Shown: positions 8,838 to 18,201, counted from the stretch's first letter. The stretch is DNA of 64,000 nt from Umezawaea sp036375055 (GCF_036375055.1 NZ_DASUSQ010000172.1:57704-121703), one strand, 5' to 3'. A program made the numbers and translations. The notes: a model not told the origin generated them from the sequence alone.

Positions 8838-9512
8838 TCAGCCGCGCCGGGCCAGCAGTCCGGCCACCTGCCTCGCGGTGTCCACACTGGACTGCGGGTT
8901 CTGGCCGGTGACCAGGTTCCCGTCGACGACCACGGTGCTGCTCCACGCCGGGCCCGCCGCCACCCGCGCGCCGAGGTCGCGCAGCCGCGCCTCGACGGAG
9001 TAGGGCACGTCGAGGCCTCCCTGGCGCTCCTCCTCGTCGGTGAACACGGTCAGCTCGCGGCCCGCGAACGCGAACGCGCCGTCCTCGCGCACCGCGCTGA
9101 GCAGCCCGGCCGGACCGTGGCACAGGGCCGCGACGACCTTGCCCTCGGCCTCGAACCGCACCAGCAGCCGCCCCAGGGCCCCGTCGACCGCCAGGTCCGC
9201 CATCGGACCGTGCCCGCCGGGCAGGTACACCGCGTCGAAGTCCGCCGCGTCCACGTCCGCCAGCACCAGCGGCGAGGCCAGCTCGTCGGCGATCGCGTCC
9301 ACGGCCGCGCCGAAGTCGTTGCCCTCCAGGCTCGCCGCGTCCACGGTCGGCCGCACGCCGCCGGGCGTGGCGACGGCCACCTCGACGCCCGCCTCCCGCA
9401 GCACGCGCAACGACTCGACGACCTCCTCCGCCCAGAAGCCGGTCGGGTGGCTCGTGCCGTCCGCCAGCACCAGCGCGTCGGCGCCGGACACGACCATCAG
9501 TGCCTTCGTCAT
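8838..9512 (-). CDS. DJ-1/PfpI family protein (type 1 glutamine amidotransferase-like)
   Basis: A 224-residue cytosolic protein of the DJ-1/Hsp31 class. The nucleophile elbow AALCHGPAGLL gives the conserved Cys, and LPGGHGPM provides the acidic/backbone site. Family members act as glyoxalases, deglycases or chaperones in carbonyl and oxidative stress; which applies here is not visible. The ATG at 9512 has GGAAGAG upstream. It is divergent from a LysR regulator 117 bp away, the usual arrangement for a LysR-controlled target. Confidence 0.88.
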   Translation of the reverse strand: MTKALMVVSGADALVLADGTSHPTGFWAEEVVESLRVLREAGVEVAVATPGGVRPTVDAASLEGNDFGAAVDAIADELASPLVLADVDAADFDAVYLPGGHGPMADLAVDGALGRLLVRFEAEGKVVAALCHGPAGLLSAVREDGAFAFAGRELTVFTDEEERQGGLDVPYSVEARLRDLGARVAAGPAWSSTVVVDGNLVTGQNPQSSVDTARQVAGLLARRG

Positions 9513-9629
9513 GCTCTTCCTCTTCCACTCGGATCGACCGGATCTGCTGACGTCAACCACCCTGCCATCACCAGTAGTCCGGTACCTTTTCGTGGATCAT
9601 CAGATTTCTTATGACTGGAGGCTGGTGCG

Positions 9630-10535
9630 GTGACCGACCTCGACCTGCTCGCGACGTTCCTGGAGATCTACCGCGGCGGCTCCCTCACCTCGGCCGCCGC
9701 CCGCCGCGGCCTGACCCAGCCCGCGGTCAGCGGCCAGCTCGCGCGGCTCGAACGCGACCTGGGCGAGCCGCTGTTCACCCGGTCCAGCCGGGGCGTGACG
9801 CCCACCGAACGGGCCGACGAGCTGGCGCGGCGCGTCGGGCCGCACGTCGACCAGCTGCGGTCCGCGCTGAGCGACACCGACGACCAGGAGGCGTACGCGG
9901 GGGCCGTGCACCTGGCCGGGCCCGCCGAACTCGTGTCGGCGCGGGTGCTGCCCGCCCTCGTCCCGCTCACGACCAGGGGCCTGCGCCTGCGCGTCACCCT
10001 CGGCCTGGCCGACGACCTGCTGGCCGCACTGGCGAACGCCCGGCTCGACGTGGTCGTCTCGGCCGTCCGGCCCACCGACCGCACGCTCGTCGCGACCCCG
10101 TTCGTCGACGAGGAGTTCGTGCTGGTCGCGCCGCCCGCGCTGGCCCGCACCGTGGACCGGGAACGGCTCGCCGCCGACCCCGTCAAGGCCCTCGCCCACC
10201 TGCCGCTGGTCGCCTACGCGGAGGAGCTGCCGATCATCCGGCGCTACTGGCGCGGCGAGTTCGGCCGCCGCCCGCCCAACCACGTCGCCGTCACCGTGCC
10301 GGACCTGCGGGCCGTCCTCGCGGCCGTCGTCGCGGGCGCGGGCGTCACCGCCCTGCCCCGCTACCTGGCCGAACCGGCGCTCGCCGCGGGCTCGGTGGAG
10401 CTGCTGCACCAGCCCGCGGTGCGCCCGCTCAACACGCTGTACCTGGCGACCAGGGCGGGAGCGCTGGCCAACCCGTCGGTCGCGCTCGTGCACCGGAGCC
10501 TGCTGGCCCGCTCGAAGGAGTGGACCGGGCTGTAG
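9630..10535 (+). CDS. LysR-family transcriptional regulator
   Basis: A 301-residue LTTR: an N-terminal winged helix (about 1-60, SLTSAAARRGLTQPAVSGQLARLER) and a LysR-substrate effector domain (about 85-290). GTG start with GGAGG 9 bases upstream. Divergent orientation implies it controls the DJ-1 gene at 8838-9512 and itself from the 117-bp spacer. The co-inducer cannot be read from sequence. Confidence 0.9.
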   Translation: MTDLDLLATFLEIYRGGSLTSAAARRGLTQPAVSGQLARLERDLGEPLFTRSSRGVTPTERADELARRVGPHVDQLRSALSDTDDQEAYAGAVHLAGPAELVSARVLPALVPLTTRGLRLRVTLGLADDLLAALANARLDVVVSAVRPTDRTLVATPFVDEEFVLVAPPALARTVDRERLAADPVKALAHLPLVAYAEELPIIRRYWRGEFGRRPPNHVAVTVPDLRAVLAAVVAGAGVTALPRYLAEPALAAGSVELLHQPAVRPLNTLYLATRAGALANPSVALVHRSLLARSKEWTGL

Positions 10536-10707
10536 GTCGGACGGTGCCGGTGGTCGGCGCTCGCGCGGCGAGCACGGGAGTCCACTTCGGAGTGCCGCAG
10601 GTGAACGCCGGTCGCGCGGCGGAGTCCCGCAGTGTCGTGGCCGGGCTGGTGGTACCGGGGTGAGACGGTCGTGCGGAGTCCACGGCACACACCGAAGGAG
10701 AACCCGG

Positions 10708-12012
10708 ATGACGGTCCTCGCCGCACCGGTCAGCCCCATCGGAGCGCACCAGATGCTGGTGTTCCTGCTCCAGGTCTCCCTGCTGCTCGGCACCGCGTTC
10801 CTCCTGGGCAGGCTCGCGATCAGGGTCAAGATGCCCGCGCTGGTGGGCGAACTGGCCGCGGGCGTGCTGCTGGGGCCGTCGCTGCTCGCGCACGCCCTCC
10901 CCGCGCTGTCGGCGTGGCTGCTGCCCACCAACCCCGAGCAGATCCACCTGCTCGACGCCGTCGGCCAGCTCGGCGTGCTGCTGCTGGTCGGCCTGACCGG
11001 CATGCACATCGACCTCGGCCTGGTGCGGCGCAAGGGCAAGACGGCCGCGTGGGTGAGCACGGGCGGGCTGCTCGTGCCGCTGGGCCTCGGCTTCGCCGTC
11101 GGGATGGTGCTGCCGACGTCGCTGATCGCCGAGGGGACGGAGCGCGACGTCTTCGCGCTGTTCCTCGGGGTGGCGATGTGCGTGAGCGCGATCCCGGTCA
11201 TCGCGAAGACCCTGCTGGAGATGCGGCTGCTGCACCGCAACATCGGCCAGCTGATCATCAGCTCGGCGGCGGTCGACGACATCGTCGGCTGGTCGCTGCT
11301 CTCGATCGTCTCGGCGATGGCGACCACGGGCCTGCGCGCGGGCCTGGTGCTGTTCACCGTCGGCTGCCTCCTCGTGGTGGCGGTGGTGGCCCTGCTGATC
11401 GGCAGGCCGCTGGTGCGCAAGAGCCTGGAGTACGCGAACAGGTCCAGCGACCCCGGCGTGACCGTCGCCGTCGTCGTGCTGCTGCTCGTCCTGTCCGCGG
11501 CGGGCACCCACGCGCTCGGCCTCGAACCGATCCTGGGCACGTTCGTCTGCGGTGTGCTGCTCAGCTCGTCCGGCCTGCTCGACCGCACGAAGCTCGCGCC
11601 GCTGCGGACGTTCGTCATGGCCGTCCTGGCCCCGATCTTCTTCGCCACGGCCGGTCTGCGGATGGACCTGACCGCGCTGCGCGAGCCCGCTGTGCTGGGC
11701 GCGGCCGTCCTGGTGCTCGCGGTGGCGATCGGGGGCAAGTTCATCGGCGCCTACATCGGCGCCCGCACGGGCAAGCTCACGCACTGGGAGGGCCTCGCGC
11801 TCGGCGCCGGGCTCAACGCCCGCGGTGTCGTGGAGGTCGTCGTCGCGATGGTGGGCCTGCGCCTCGGCGTCCTGACCACCGAGACCTACACGATCATCAT
11901 CCTGGTGGCCGTCGTGACGTCGCTGATGGCGCCGCCGACCCTGCGCTACGCCGTCGGCCGGATCACCGAGACGACCGAGGAGCAGGACCGGGAGAAGGCG
12001 TTCAGCGGGTAG
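10708..12012 (+). CDS. CPA2-family cation:proton antiporter (KefB/Na-H exchanger type)
   Basis: A 434-residue integral membrane protein with about 12 predicted helices and a single Na_H_Exchanger domain, and no C-terminal TrkA-N domain. It would exchange protons for Na+ or K+ across the plasma membrane. ATG at 10708 with AAGGAG upstream. It ends one base before the stop codon of the convergent sirtuin gene, leaving no room for a separate terminator. Confidence 0.88.
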   Translation: MTVLAAPVSPIGAHQMLVFLLQVSLLLGTAFLLGRLAIRVKMPALVGELAAGVLLGPSLLAHALPALSAWLLPTNPEQIHLLDAVGQLGVLLLVGLTGMHIDLGLVRRKGKTAAWVSTGGLLVPLGLGFAVGMVLPTSLIAEGTERDVFALFLGVAMCVSAIPVIAKTLLEMRLLHRNIGQLIISSAAVDDIVGWSLLSIVSAMATTGLRAGLVLFTVGCLLVVAVVALLIGRPLVRKSLEYANRSSDPGVTVAVVVLLLVLSAAGTHALGLEPILGTFVCGVLLSSSGLLDRTKLAPLRTFVMAVLAPIFFATAGLRMDLTALREPAVLGAAVLVLAVAIGGKFIGAYIGARTGKLTHWEGLALGAGLNARGVVEVVVAMVGLRLGVLTTETYTIIILVAVVTSLMAPPTLRYAVGRITETTEEQDREKAFSG

Positions 12013-12013
12013 C

Positions 12014-12901
12014 TCAGCCGGTGGCGACGCCCAGCCGCTCGGTCAGCTCCGTGAGGGCCTGGCCGAGCGGCAGGTCGACCCGCACCGCGGCGCACGCGTC
12101 GCCGCGCGTCTCGCCGCGGTTGACGATGAGGACCCGCTTGCCCTCCTTGGCGGCGTGCCGGACGAACCGCAGGCCGGACATGACGGTCAGCGAGGAGCCG
12201 AGCACCAGCACGGCGTCGGCCTCGTCGACCAGCCGGTAGCACCGCTCGACGCGGGCGCGCGGGACGTTCTCGCCGAAGAACACCACGTCCGGCTTGAGCA
12301 CCCCGGTGCGGCACGCCCCGCACGCCACGAGGTGGAAGGTCGCGACCACGTCGGCGGCCAGCTCCACGTCGCCGTCGGGGTTGATCCGCGTCGCGGTGCC
12401 CTCGAACGCCGGGTTGGCCGCGCGCAGCCTGCGGTCCAGGTCCTCGCGCGGGCTGGTGCCGCCGCAGTCGAGGCAGATCACCCGGTCGAGGCTGCCGTGC
12501 AGCTCCACGGCGTCCGGCGCGCCCGCGGCCTGGTGCAGGCCGTCGACGTTCTGCGTGATGATCCCGGACAGGTGGCCGCTCGCGCGCAGCGCGCTGACGG
12601 CGCGGTGGCCCGCGTTCGGAGCGGCACGGGCGATGGTGCGCCAGCCGAGGTGGCTGCGGGCCCAGTAGCGCCTGCGGCCCGCCGGGCTGCCGACGAACTC
12701 CTCGTAGGTCATGGGGGTGTGGCGGCGGAGGCTGCCCTCCTCGCCCCGGTAGTCCGGGATGCCGGACTCCGTGGACAGGCCCGCCCCGCTGAGCACGACC
12801 ACGCGCCCGCGGGCGACGGTCTCGACGACCTCGTCCAGGTCGGTGGTGCGGGGCAGGGGGGCGCCCGTCGCCGTCCAGCTCAACGTCGGCCGAGTTCGCA
12901 C
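12014..12901 (-). CDS. Sir2-family NAD-dependent protein deacylase
   Basis: A 295-residue sirtuin that removes acyl groups from lysines with NAD+. Visible motifs are the NAD site GAGLSTESGIPDYRG, the TQNVDGLH catalytic strand, ELHGS with the catalytic His, and zinc ligands in CLDCGG and CGACRTG. Late NAD contacts are in VLGSSLTV. GTG start; the MOSC gene begins a few bases away on the other strand, so both may be nearly leaderless from back-to-back promoters. Confidence 0.92.
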   Translation of the reverse strand: MRTRPTLSWTATGAPLPRTTDLDEVVETVARGRVVVLSGAGLSTESGIPDYRGEEGSLRRHTPMTYEEFVGSPAGRRRYWARSHLGWRTIARAAPNAGHRAVSALRASGHLSGIITQNVDGLHQAAGAPDAVELHGSLDRVICLDCGGTSPREDLDRRLRAANPAFEGTATRINPDGDVELAADVVATFHLVACGACRTGVLKPDVVFFGENVPRARVERCYRLVDEADAVLVLGSSLTVMSGLRFVRHAAKEGKRVLIVNRGETRGDACAAVRVDLPLGQALTELTERLGVATG

Positions 12902-12933
12902 GCCACCGAGCTTACGTGTGTACCGTCGATCGG

Positions 12934-13452
12934 GTGGACGTCCAGGTCATCGCCCTGCTGGTGTCACCGGTGCACGCCTTCGAAGGCCGTCCGCAGGACG
13001 GCCCGACGACCGATCCGCTGCTGGGGTCGCGCGACCGGGTGGAGGTGCGCGCGGGCCTCGGCCTGGTGGGGGACCGGTACTACGCGCGGCCCGCGCACCG
13101 CAAGGCCTCGGTGAGCGTGTTCGCCGTGGAGTCGCTCGACGCGATCACCGCGAAACTGGGCCTGTCCGCCGTGCCGAACCCGCTGCTGCCCAGGCGCAAC
13201 GTCGTGCTGCGCGGGTTCCCGGTCGACGGCCTCGCCGCCGGGCGGGCGAGGAGCGGCGCGCTGTTCAGCCTCGACTCCGGCGACGGCCCGGTCCGCTTCC
13301 AGGCACACCGCCCGGCCAGCCCGTGCGGCTGGATGGACGCGGTGCTGGCGCCCGGCGCGCACCGGGCGCTGCGGGGCCGCGGTGGGGTGCGCTGCGAGCC
13401 GTTGGACGACGGGGTGCTGCGCGTGGGCCCGGCCGTGTTGACCGTGCTGTGA
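12934..13452 (+). CDS. MOSC-domain protein
   Basis: About 172 residues forming a single MOSC-like domain (LLVSPVHAFEGRP, GLVGDRYYARPAHRKASVSVF, GWMDAVLAPGAHRALRGRGG). MOSC domains come from molybdenum-cofactor sulfurase C-termini and carry or transfer sulfur through a Cys; here the candidate is in RPASPCGWMD. A GTG at 12916 would add six residues; neither start has a clear ribosome site. The last 70 bases, including the stop, are duplicated downstream. Confidence 0.75.
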   Translation: MDVQVIALLVSPVHAFEGRPQDGPTTDPLLGSRDRVEVRAGLGLVGDRYYARPAHRKASVSVFAVESLDAITAKLGLSAVPNPLLPRRNVVLRGFPVDGLAAGRARSGALFSLDSGDGPVRFQAHRPASPCGWMDAVLAPGAHRALRGRGGVRCEPLDDGVLRVGPAVLTVL

Positions 13453-13572
13453 CGTGCGGTGCCTGCGTCCGGTGCGCTGCGACGGGGTGCTGCGCGTGGG
13501 CCCGGCCGTCTCGACCGTGCTGTGACGGGTGTGCCGCGCGGGGGCCCGCCGTCCTGACCGCGCTGTGACGCG
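13386..13572 (+). repeat. Imperfect triplication of the 3' end of the MOSC gene
   Basis: The final stretch of the gene, from GACGGGGTGCTGCGCGTGGG through the TGACG stop (13408-13454), recurs 73 bp later at 13481-13527 with about two mismatches. A shorter, degraded third copy ending again in CTGTGACG lies at about 13531-13570. The copies are non-coding relics ending in the same stop context. Confidence 0.85.
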
Positions 13573-13596
13573 CGGCTCCCCGACGACCGCGGCCCG

Positions 13597-13923
13597 CTAC
13601 TTGCGGCGGACCTTCACCAGGTCCATGTCCGTGGCAGAGGCCTTCAGGTCGCGGAAGTCCACGCCCAGCCCGTCCACCGCGCGCGCCGCCGCGGCCAGCC
13701 CGCGGTCGCACACCGCCCGGTCGTTCTGCTCCACGGGCGCCCGCAGTTGGATCCGGAAGCTGAAGAAGTCCAGCGTCCGGTCGTAGGCCAGCGACCCCGC
13801 CTCGGAGAACCCGTTGGTGAGCAGCCCGTGCTCGTCCACCTCCGCGAGCAGCCGCGCTCGCCCGGCCTCGTCGAGGTCGGTGAACCGACCCCGCACCATG
13901 ACCCGGTAGGTGTGCTCCGCCAT
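13597..13923 (-). CDS. DUF6204 family protein
   Basis: A 108-residue cytosolic protein (EHTYRVMVRGRFTDLDEAGRARLLAEVDEH...) matching the actinobacterial DUF6204 type from memory. There are no membrane segments or catalytic motifs, and its function is unknown. The ATG at 13923 has GAGGAG seven bases upstream, better than the adjacent GTG. It follows the small exported protein gene in the same direction. Confidence 0.75.
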   Translation of the reverse strand: MAEHTYRVMVRGRFTDLDEAGRARLLAEVDEHGLLTNGFSEAGSLAYDRTLDFFSFRIQLRAPVEQNDRAVCDRGLAAAARAVDGLGVDFRDLKASATDMDLVKVRRK

Positions 13924-13996
13924 CACCGCTCCTCATCCGCCGACCGACCGGCGAATCCTCTCCCGAGGCGCCCGTCCGGCGCGACCGAATTCGGCG

Positions 13997-14254
13997 TCAG
14001 GCGGTCTCGGAGATCCGCACGGCGGTCGCCGTGCCACCGGACGTGGTGGCCACGACGGTGACCGTGTCGCTCTCGACGACGTCCGCCGCCGTGCCCGCCG
14101 CCCCGCCCGCCGCGTGCACGACGGCCGCGCCGCCTCCCGCGACGGCGAGCGCGACGGCCGCGGCGGCGAGCCCCGTGCGCGACCGCGACGGCCGCCGCCC
14201 GCCGGGCTCGACGGGGACCTGGCCGCTGGGGACCTGCTCGGTGGGGGTCGTCAT
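13997..14254 (-). CDS. Small membrane-anchored or exported protein, unknown function
   Basis: 85 residues: a Pro/Arg-rich cytosolic start, one hydrophobic Ala-rich segment at about 29-48, then a Thr/Val-rich tail (VVESDTVTVVATTSGGTATA). ATG with GAGGAG upstream. I do not recognise a family. It is divergent from the GH12-CBM2 gene, separated by 178 bp. Confidence 0.6.
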   Translation of the reverse strand: MTTPTEQVPSGQVPVEPGGRRPSRSRTGLAAAAVALAVAGGGAAVVHAAGGAAGTAADVVESDTVTVVATTSGGTATAVRISETA

Positions 14255-14432
14255 CGTGCGCTCCTCGTGATCGGCTGTGACCACCACCCTCACGGCGGCG
14301 GCTGTGCGGGCCCTGTGCGTTCGTCGAGAGCGCCCTGTGCGGCACCGGCCCGTCCTCCCCGCTTGAACCGGCCGCGCGGTCCACCCGTATTCCCCAGATG
14401 GGCACGATGCGGATCTTCCGAGGAGCGCGCAG

Positions 14433-15560
14433 ATGAGCAATCCGTTGGCGCAGTTGGCCTTCCGGGTGTCACTCACGATCGCGGCCATCGGTGTGGGTGG
14501 TGCCGTGCTGGCCGCGGCCGTGGGGTTGGTGCTGCTGGCGGCGCTGCCGTCGACGGCCGCTGGAACGCAGTTGTGCGGGAAGAACGACGTCGCGCCCGCG
14601 GGGGAGGGGGGCTACCTGGCGGGCAACAACGTCACGGGCGCCGACACCGCGCAGTGCGTCACGGTCGGCGACCGGGCGCTGCGCGTCGACAGCGCCGAGC
14701 ACCACCTGCCGGTCGGCGGGCCGCCCGCCGCCTCGCCGTCGCTGCTCAAGGGCTGCCACGGGACCGTCTGCTCGGAGGGCGGCGGCCTGCCCGTGCAGGT
14801 GTCGCGGATGCCCGAGCTGACCAGCAGCCTGGTCACCACCCAGGCCGAGGACGGCGACTACGCCGCGGCCTACACGGCCTGGTTCCACAGCGGGCCTGAG
14901 GTGGCCGGGCGGCCCGACGGGGCCGAGCTGGCGATCTGGTTGCGCGCGAACGGCGACGCGCGGCCCGCGGGCATGATGGTGGCAGGCGGGATGCCGATCT
15001 CCGGTGCCAGCTGGGACGTCTGGTTCGAGAGGGCGCAGGGGCTCAACCGGATCACCTACGAGCGGGTCGGTGACGTCACCTCGGTGCGGGACCTCGACAT
15101 CCGCGCGTTCGGGAAGGACGCGGCGAGCCGGGCGTGGATCAAGCCGGACTGGTACCTCGTCGGCGTCGAGGCGGGGTTCGACCTGTGGCGCGGCGGCGCG
15201 GGCAACTCGGTCGACGAGTTCGAGGTGACCGTCGCCGAGCAGCTCGCCCAGCAGGGGCCGGCGGGCTGCACGGCGAGCCTCGCGGTGGACGAGAGCTGGC
15301 CGCAGGGGTTCAAGGCGACCGTCAAGATCACCAACTCGGGCGGGCAGGCGGTCAGGGGGTGGGCGGTCGACTGGACGTTCCCCGGCGACCAGCGGATCGA
15401 GAACTCCTGGGACGCCGCGGTCACCCAGCGGGGGCGGACCGTGCGCGCGGTGAACGCGGACTACAACGGGCGGATCGAGGTCGACCGGTCGACCACCTTC
15501 GGCATGGTCGGCACCGGGGTCGCGCCGAAGGCCGTCGCGCTGACCTGCGTGCCGCTCTGA
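14433..15560 (+). CDS. Exported GH12-like beta-glucanase with CBM2
   Basis: 375 residues: an N-terminal hydrophobic signal/anchor (about 12-43), a GH12 jelly-roll domain (about 46-268) and a C-terminal CBM2 (about 277-375, WTFPGDQRIENSWDA). GH12 enzymes cleave beta-1,4-glucan or xyloglucan with two Glu residues. The nucleophile Glu165 is present in AELAIWL. The expected acid/base Glu of AGFEPW is Asp250 here (AGFDLW). That change could lower or alter activity, or mark a binding-only protein. ATG with GAGGAG upstream. It is convergent with the SDR gene, stops nearly touching. Confidence 0.85.
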   Translation: MSNPLAQLAFRVSLTIAAIGVGGAVLAAAVGLVLLAALPSTAAGTQLCGKNDVAPAGEGGYLAGNNVTGADTAQCVTVGDRALRVDSAEHHLPVGGPPAASPSLLKGCHGTVCSEGGGLPVQVSRMPELTSSLVTTQAEDGDYAAAYTAWFHSGPEVAGRPDGAELAIWLRANGDARPAGMMVAGGMPISGASWDVWFERAQGLNRITYERVGDVTSVRDLDIRAFGKDAASRAWIKPDWYLVGVEAGFDLWRGGAGNSVDEFEVTVAEQLAQQGPAGCTASLAVDESWPQGFKATVKITNSGGQAVRGWAVDWTFPGDQRIENSWDAAVTQRGRTVRAVNADYNGRIEVDRSTTFGMVGTGVAPKAVALTCVPL

Positions 15561-15561
15561 G

Positions 15562-16296
15562 TCAGCCGCGGCCCACGAGCGGCATCGCGGTCGCCATCAC
15601 GGTCATGAACTGCACGTTGGCCTCCAGCGGCAGCCCGGCCATGTAGCGCACGGCGGTCGCGACGTCCGCCACGTCCATCGTCGGCTCCGGCGCGGTGGTG
15701 AAGTCGGCCTGGAGCACGCCCTGGCCCATCCGCTCGGTCAACGGGGTCGCGGCGTTGCCGATGTCGATCTGCCCGCACGCGATGCCGTACCGGCGGCCCT
15801 CCAGCGACAGCGACTTCGTGATGCCGGTGATCGCGTGCTTGGTCGCGTTGTAGGCGATGGCGTCCGGCCGGGGCGCGTACGCCGACACCGAGCCGTTGTT
15901 GATGATCCGCCCGCCCCGCGGGTCCTGGTCGCGCATGGTCCGGAACGCCTCGCGGGCGCACAGGAACGTGCCGGTCAGGTTCGTGTCGACCACCTTGGAC
16001 CACTGCCCGAGCGAGAAGTCCTCGACCGGGGTCGCGCGCACGTTCGTGCCCGCGTTGTTGAACAGCACGTCCACCCGGCCCCACCGCTCGCGCACCGCGG
16101 CGAACAGCGCCACGACGGCCTCCTCGACCCTGGTGTCGGTGGGGACCACGAGCACGTCGTCGCCGGTCGCGGTCTCGGCGAGGGTGTCGGCGTGCCGCCC
16201 GGCCAGCGCCACCCGGTAGCCCGCCTCCAGCAGGTCCCGCGCGACCGCGCGACCCACCCCGGACCCCGCGCCCGTCACCACCGCGACACCGGACAT
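15562..16296 (-). CDS. Short-chain dehydrogenase/reductase (SDR)
   Basis: A 244-residue classical SDR with cofactor loop TGAGSGVGRAVA, NNAG, Ser in NNGSVSAYAPRP and the YNATK catalytic Tyr/Lys. It would use NAD(P)H to reduce or oxidise a small carbonyl or alcohol; the substrate is unknown. ATG at 16296 with GAGGAG upstream. Divergent from the Ser/Thr kinase gene. Confidence 0.88.
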   Translation of the reverse strand: MSGVAVVTGAGSGVGRAVARDLLEAGYRVALAGRHADTLAETATGDDVLVVPTDTRVEEAVVALFAAVRERWGRVDVLFNNAGTNVRATPVEDFSLGQWSKVVDTNLTGTFLCAREAFRTMRDQDPRGGRIINNGSVSAYAPRPDAIAYNATKHAITGITKSLSLEGRRYGIACGQIDIGNAATPLTERMGQGVLQADFTTAPEPTMDVADVATAVRYMAGLPLEANVQFMTVMATAMPLVGRG

Positions 16297-16428
16297 GGTC
16301 GTCTCCTCGCAGCTCGGGGGCTCGCCACCGTGATCGTAGTGCCGTCCGGCGTGCGCCTTCCGGGGGAACCGCGCGGTTACCATCTGCGTCGATGCGGTGT
16401 GGTGGACGACGAGAGATCCGGGAGAGCG

Positions 16429-18153
16429 ATGGCGGCGGAGACCTTCGGGCCCTATCGCATCGAGGAGCTGCTCGGTCGCGGCGGCATGGGCGAGGTGCAC
16501 CGCGCCTACGACACCGTCCACGACCGCGTGGTGGCGTTGAAGCGGCTGTCGGCGCAGTTCAACGCCGACGCCGACTACCGGGCCCGGTTCCGCGCCGAGT
16601 CGAAGATCGTCGCCCGGCTGCGCGAACCGCACGTGATCCCGATCCACGCCTACGGCGAGATCGACGGCCACCTGTACCTGGACATGCGGCTGGTGGAGGG
16701 TCGTGACCTCACCGACCTGATCACCGGTCCGGTGGACGCCCGCCGCGCCGTGCGGATCGTCGAGCAGGTCGCCAGCGCGCTGGACGCGGCGCACGCCGAC
16801 GGCCTGGTGCACCGCGACGTCAAGCCGTCGAACATCCTGGTCGCCGCCGGTGACTTCGTGTACCTGGTGGACTTCGGCATCGCCCGCAGCTCGTCGCCGA
16901 CGGCCACCCACCTCACCGCGTCCGGCGACGTCGTCGGCACGCTCGACTACATGGCGCCCGAGCGGTTCAGCGGCGGCCCGGTCGACGGCCGCGTGGACGT
17001 CTACGCGCTGGCCTGCGTGCTGTTCACCAGCGTCACCGGCCGCCGCCCGTTCACCGCGGACACCACCGCCGCCCAGATCTGGGCGCACATGCAGGAACCG
17101 CCGCCGCGCGCGTCCCAGACGCACCCGGCCGTCCCACCCGCCCTGGACGACGTGATCACCAGGGGGATGGCGAAGGACCCGGCCCAGCGCTACCCGACCG
17201 CCGGGGCGCTCGCCGCCGCCGCCGCGGCGGCGCTCGACCAGGCGCCCGCGGCCCCGCCGGTGTCGACCCCGCCCCGTGGGCAGCCCGTCGCGCCGCGGTT
17301 CCAGCCCCCGGTCCCGACGCCGCCGCACGGGCAGCAGCAGTTCCCGACCCCGCCGCGGGGGCAGCAGTTCCCGACGCCGCCGCACGGGCAGCTCCGCCCG
17401 CCGACGCCGCCGCCGTGGTCGCCCGCGCCGCCGGGGCCCTCGACCCGGCCCGGTCCGTCGAGCCGCGACCGGGCGGTGCTCGTCGGAGCCGTCGGCGCGG
17501 TCCTCGTGATCGCCGCGGTCGTGGTCTCGCTGGTGGTGTTGAAGGACAAGGAGGGCGGCCAGGCGTCCGGCCGGTCCTCGGACGCGCCGACGTCGTCCAC
17601 CACGACCTCGGCCACGCCGACGACCTCGGCGGTGCCGACCACGACGTCGCCACCGCCGCCGCCCAACCCGTCGGTCGCCGCGCTCCAGGCCGTGCTGCCG
17701 ACGTCCTACGTCGGCAACCCCACGTGCGTCGAGGAGGAGAACGGCGGGGGCGGCGAGCTGGCGACCGTCGAGTGCACCGAGGCCAACGGCGTGGACGGCT
17801 ACGTCCCGCCGCCGGAGCGGGCGGTGTTCCGGCTGTTCGCCGACCGGGCCGCGCAGGACGCGTACTTCCTCAAGCTGGTGCAGGACAACAACCTGCCGCG
17901 GATCGACGAGCAGGGCGGCTGCCGCCCGGTGACGCAGCCCCTGCACTACGCGGAGATCTGGCGCACCGAGGCGGGACCGCTGCCCGGCGAGTTCACCACG
18001 TGCTTCGTCAAGGACGGCACCGGTCAGCTCTGGTGGGTCGACTCGAAGACGTTGACCATCGGCCAGCTCGTCTCGTCCAAGGCGACCACGAACGAGGCCC
18101 TGGACAAGCTGGACCTGTGGTGGAACCACATGATCCTGTCCAAGATGAACTGA
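16429..18153 (+). CDS. Membrane Ser/Thr protein kinase (Hanks type)
   Basis: 574 residues. The kinase domain spans about 8-275, with GRGGMGEVH, VALKRL (K38), HRDVKPSN (D130), DFG (D148) and APE. A Pro/Gly/Gln linker with repeats of PTPPHGQ follows. One membrane helix lies near 350-372 (VLVGAVGAVLVIAAVVVSLVVL). The extracellular tail of about 200 residues is Thr/Ser-rich, then a Cys-containing domain; no PASTA repeats. It probably senses an external cue and phosphorylates cytoplasmic proteins. ATG with GGGAG upstream; a strong hairpin follows. Confidence 0.93.
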   Translation: MAAETFGPYRIEELLGRGGMGEVHRAYDTVHDRVVALKRLSAQFNADADYRARFRAESKIVARLREPHVIPIHAYGEIDGHLYLDMRLVEGRDLTDLITGPVDARRAVRIVEQVASALDAAHADGLVHRDVKPSNILVAAGDFVYLVDFGIARSSSPTATHLTASGDVVGTLDYMAPERFSGGPVDGRVDVYALACVLFTSVTGRRPFTADTTAAQIWAHMQEPPPRASQTHPAVPPALDDVITRGMAKDPAQRYPTAGALAAAAAAALDQAPAAPPVSTPPRGQPVAPRFQPPVPTPPHGQQQFPTPPRGQQFPTPPHGQLRPPTPPPWSPAPPGPSTRPGPSSRDRAVLVGAVGAVLVIAAVVVSLVVLKDKEGGQASGRSSDAPTSSTTTSATPTTSAVPTTTSPPPPPNPSVAALQAVLPTSYVGNPTCVEEENGGGGELATVECTEANGVDGYVPPPERAVFRLFADRAAQDAYFLKLVQDNNLPRIDEQGGCRPVTQPLHYAEIWRTEAGPLPGEFTTCFVKDGTGQLWWVDSKTLTIGQLVSSKATTNEALDKLDLWWNHMILSKMN

Positions 18154-18163
18154 CCCCCCGACG

Positions 18164-18201
18164 CGACGAGGGCCACCCCGGTCGCGGGGTGGCCCTCGTC
18201 G
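18164..18201. terminator. Bidirectional terminator between kinase and DUF1996 genes
   Basis: A perfect 16-bp stem (18164-18179 with 18186-18201) with a 6-nt loop lies between two convergent genes and would serve both strands. Confidence 0.85.
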
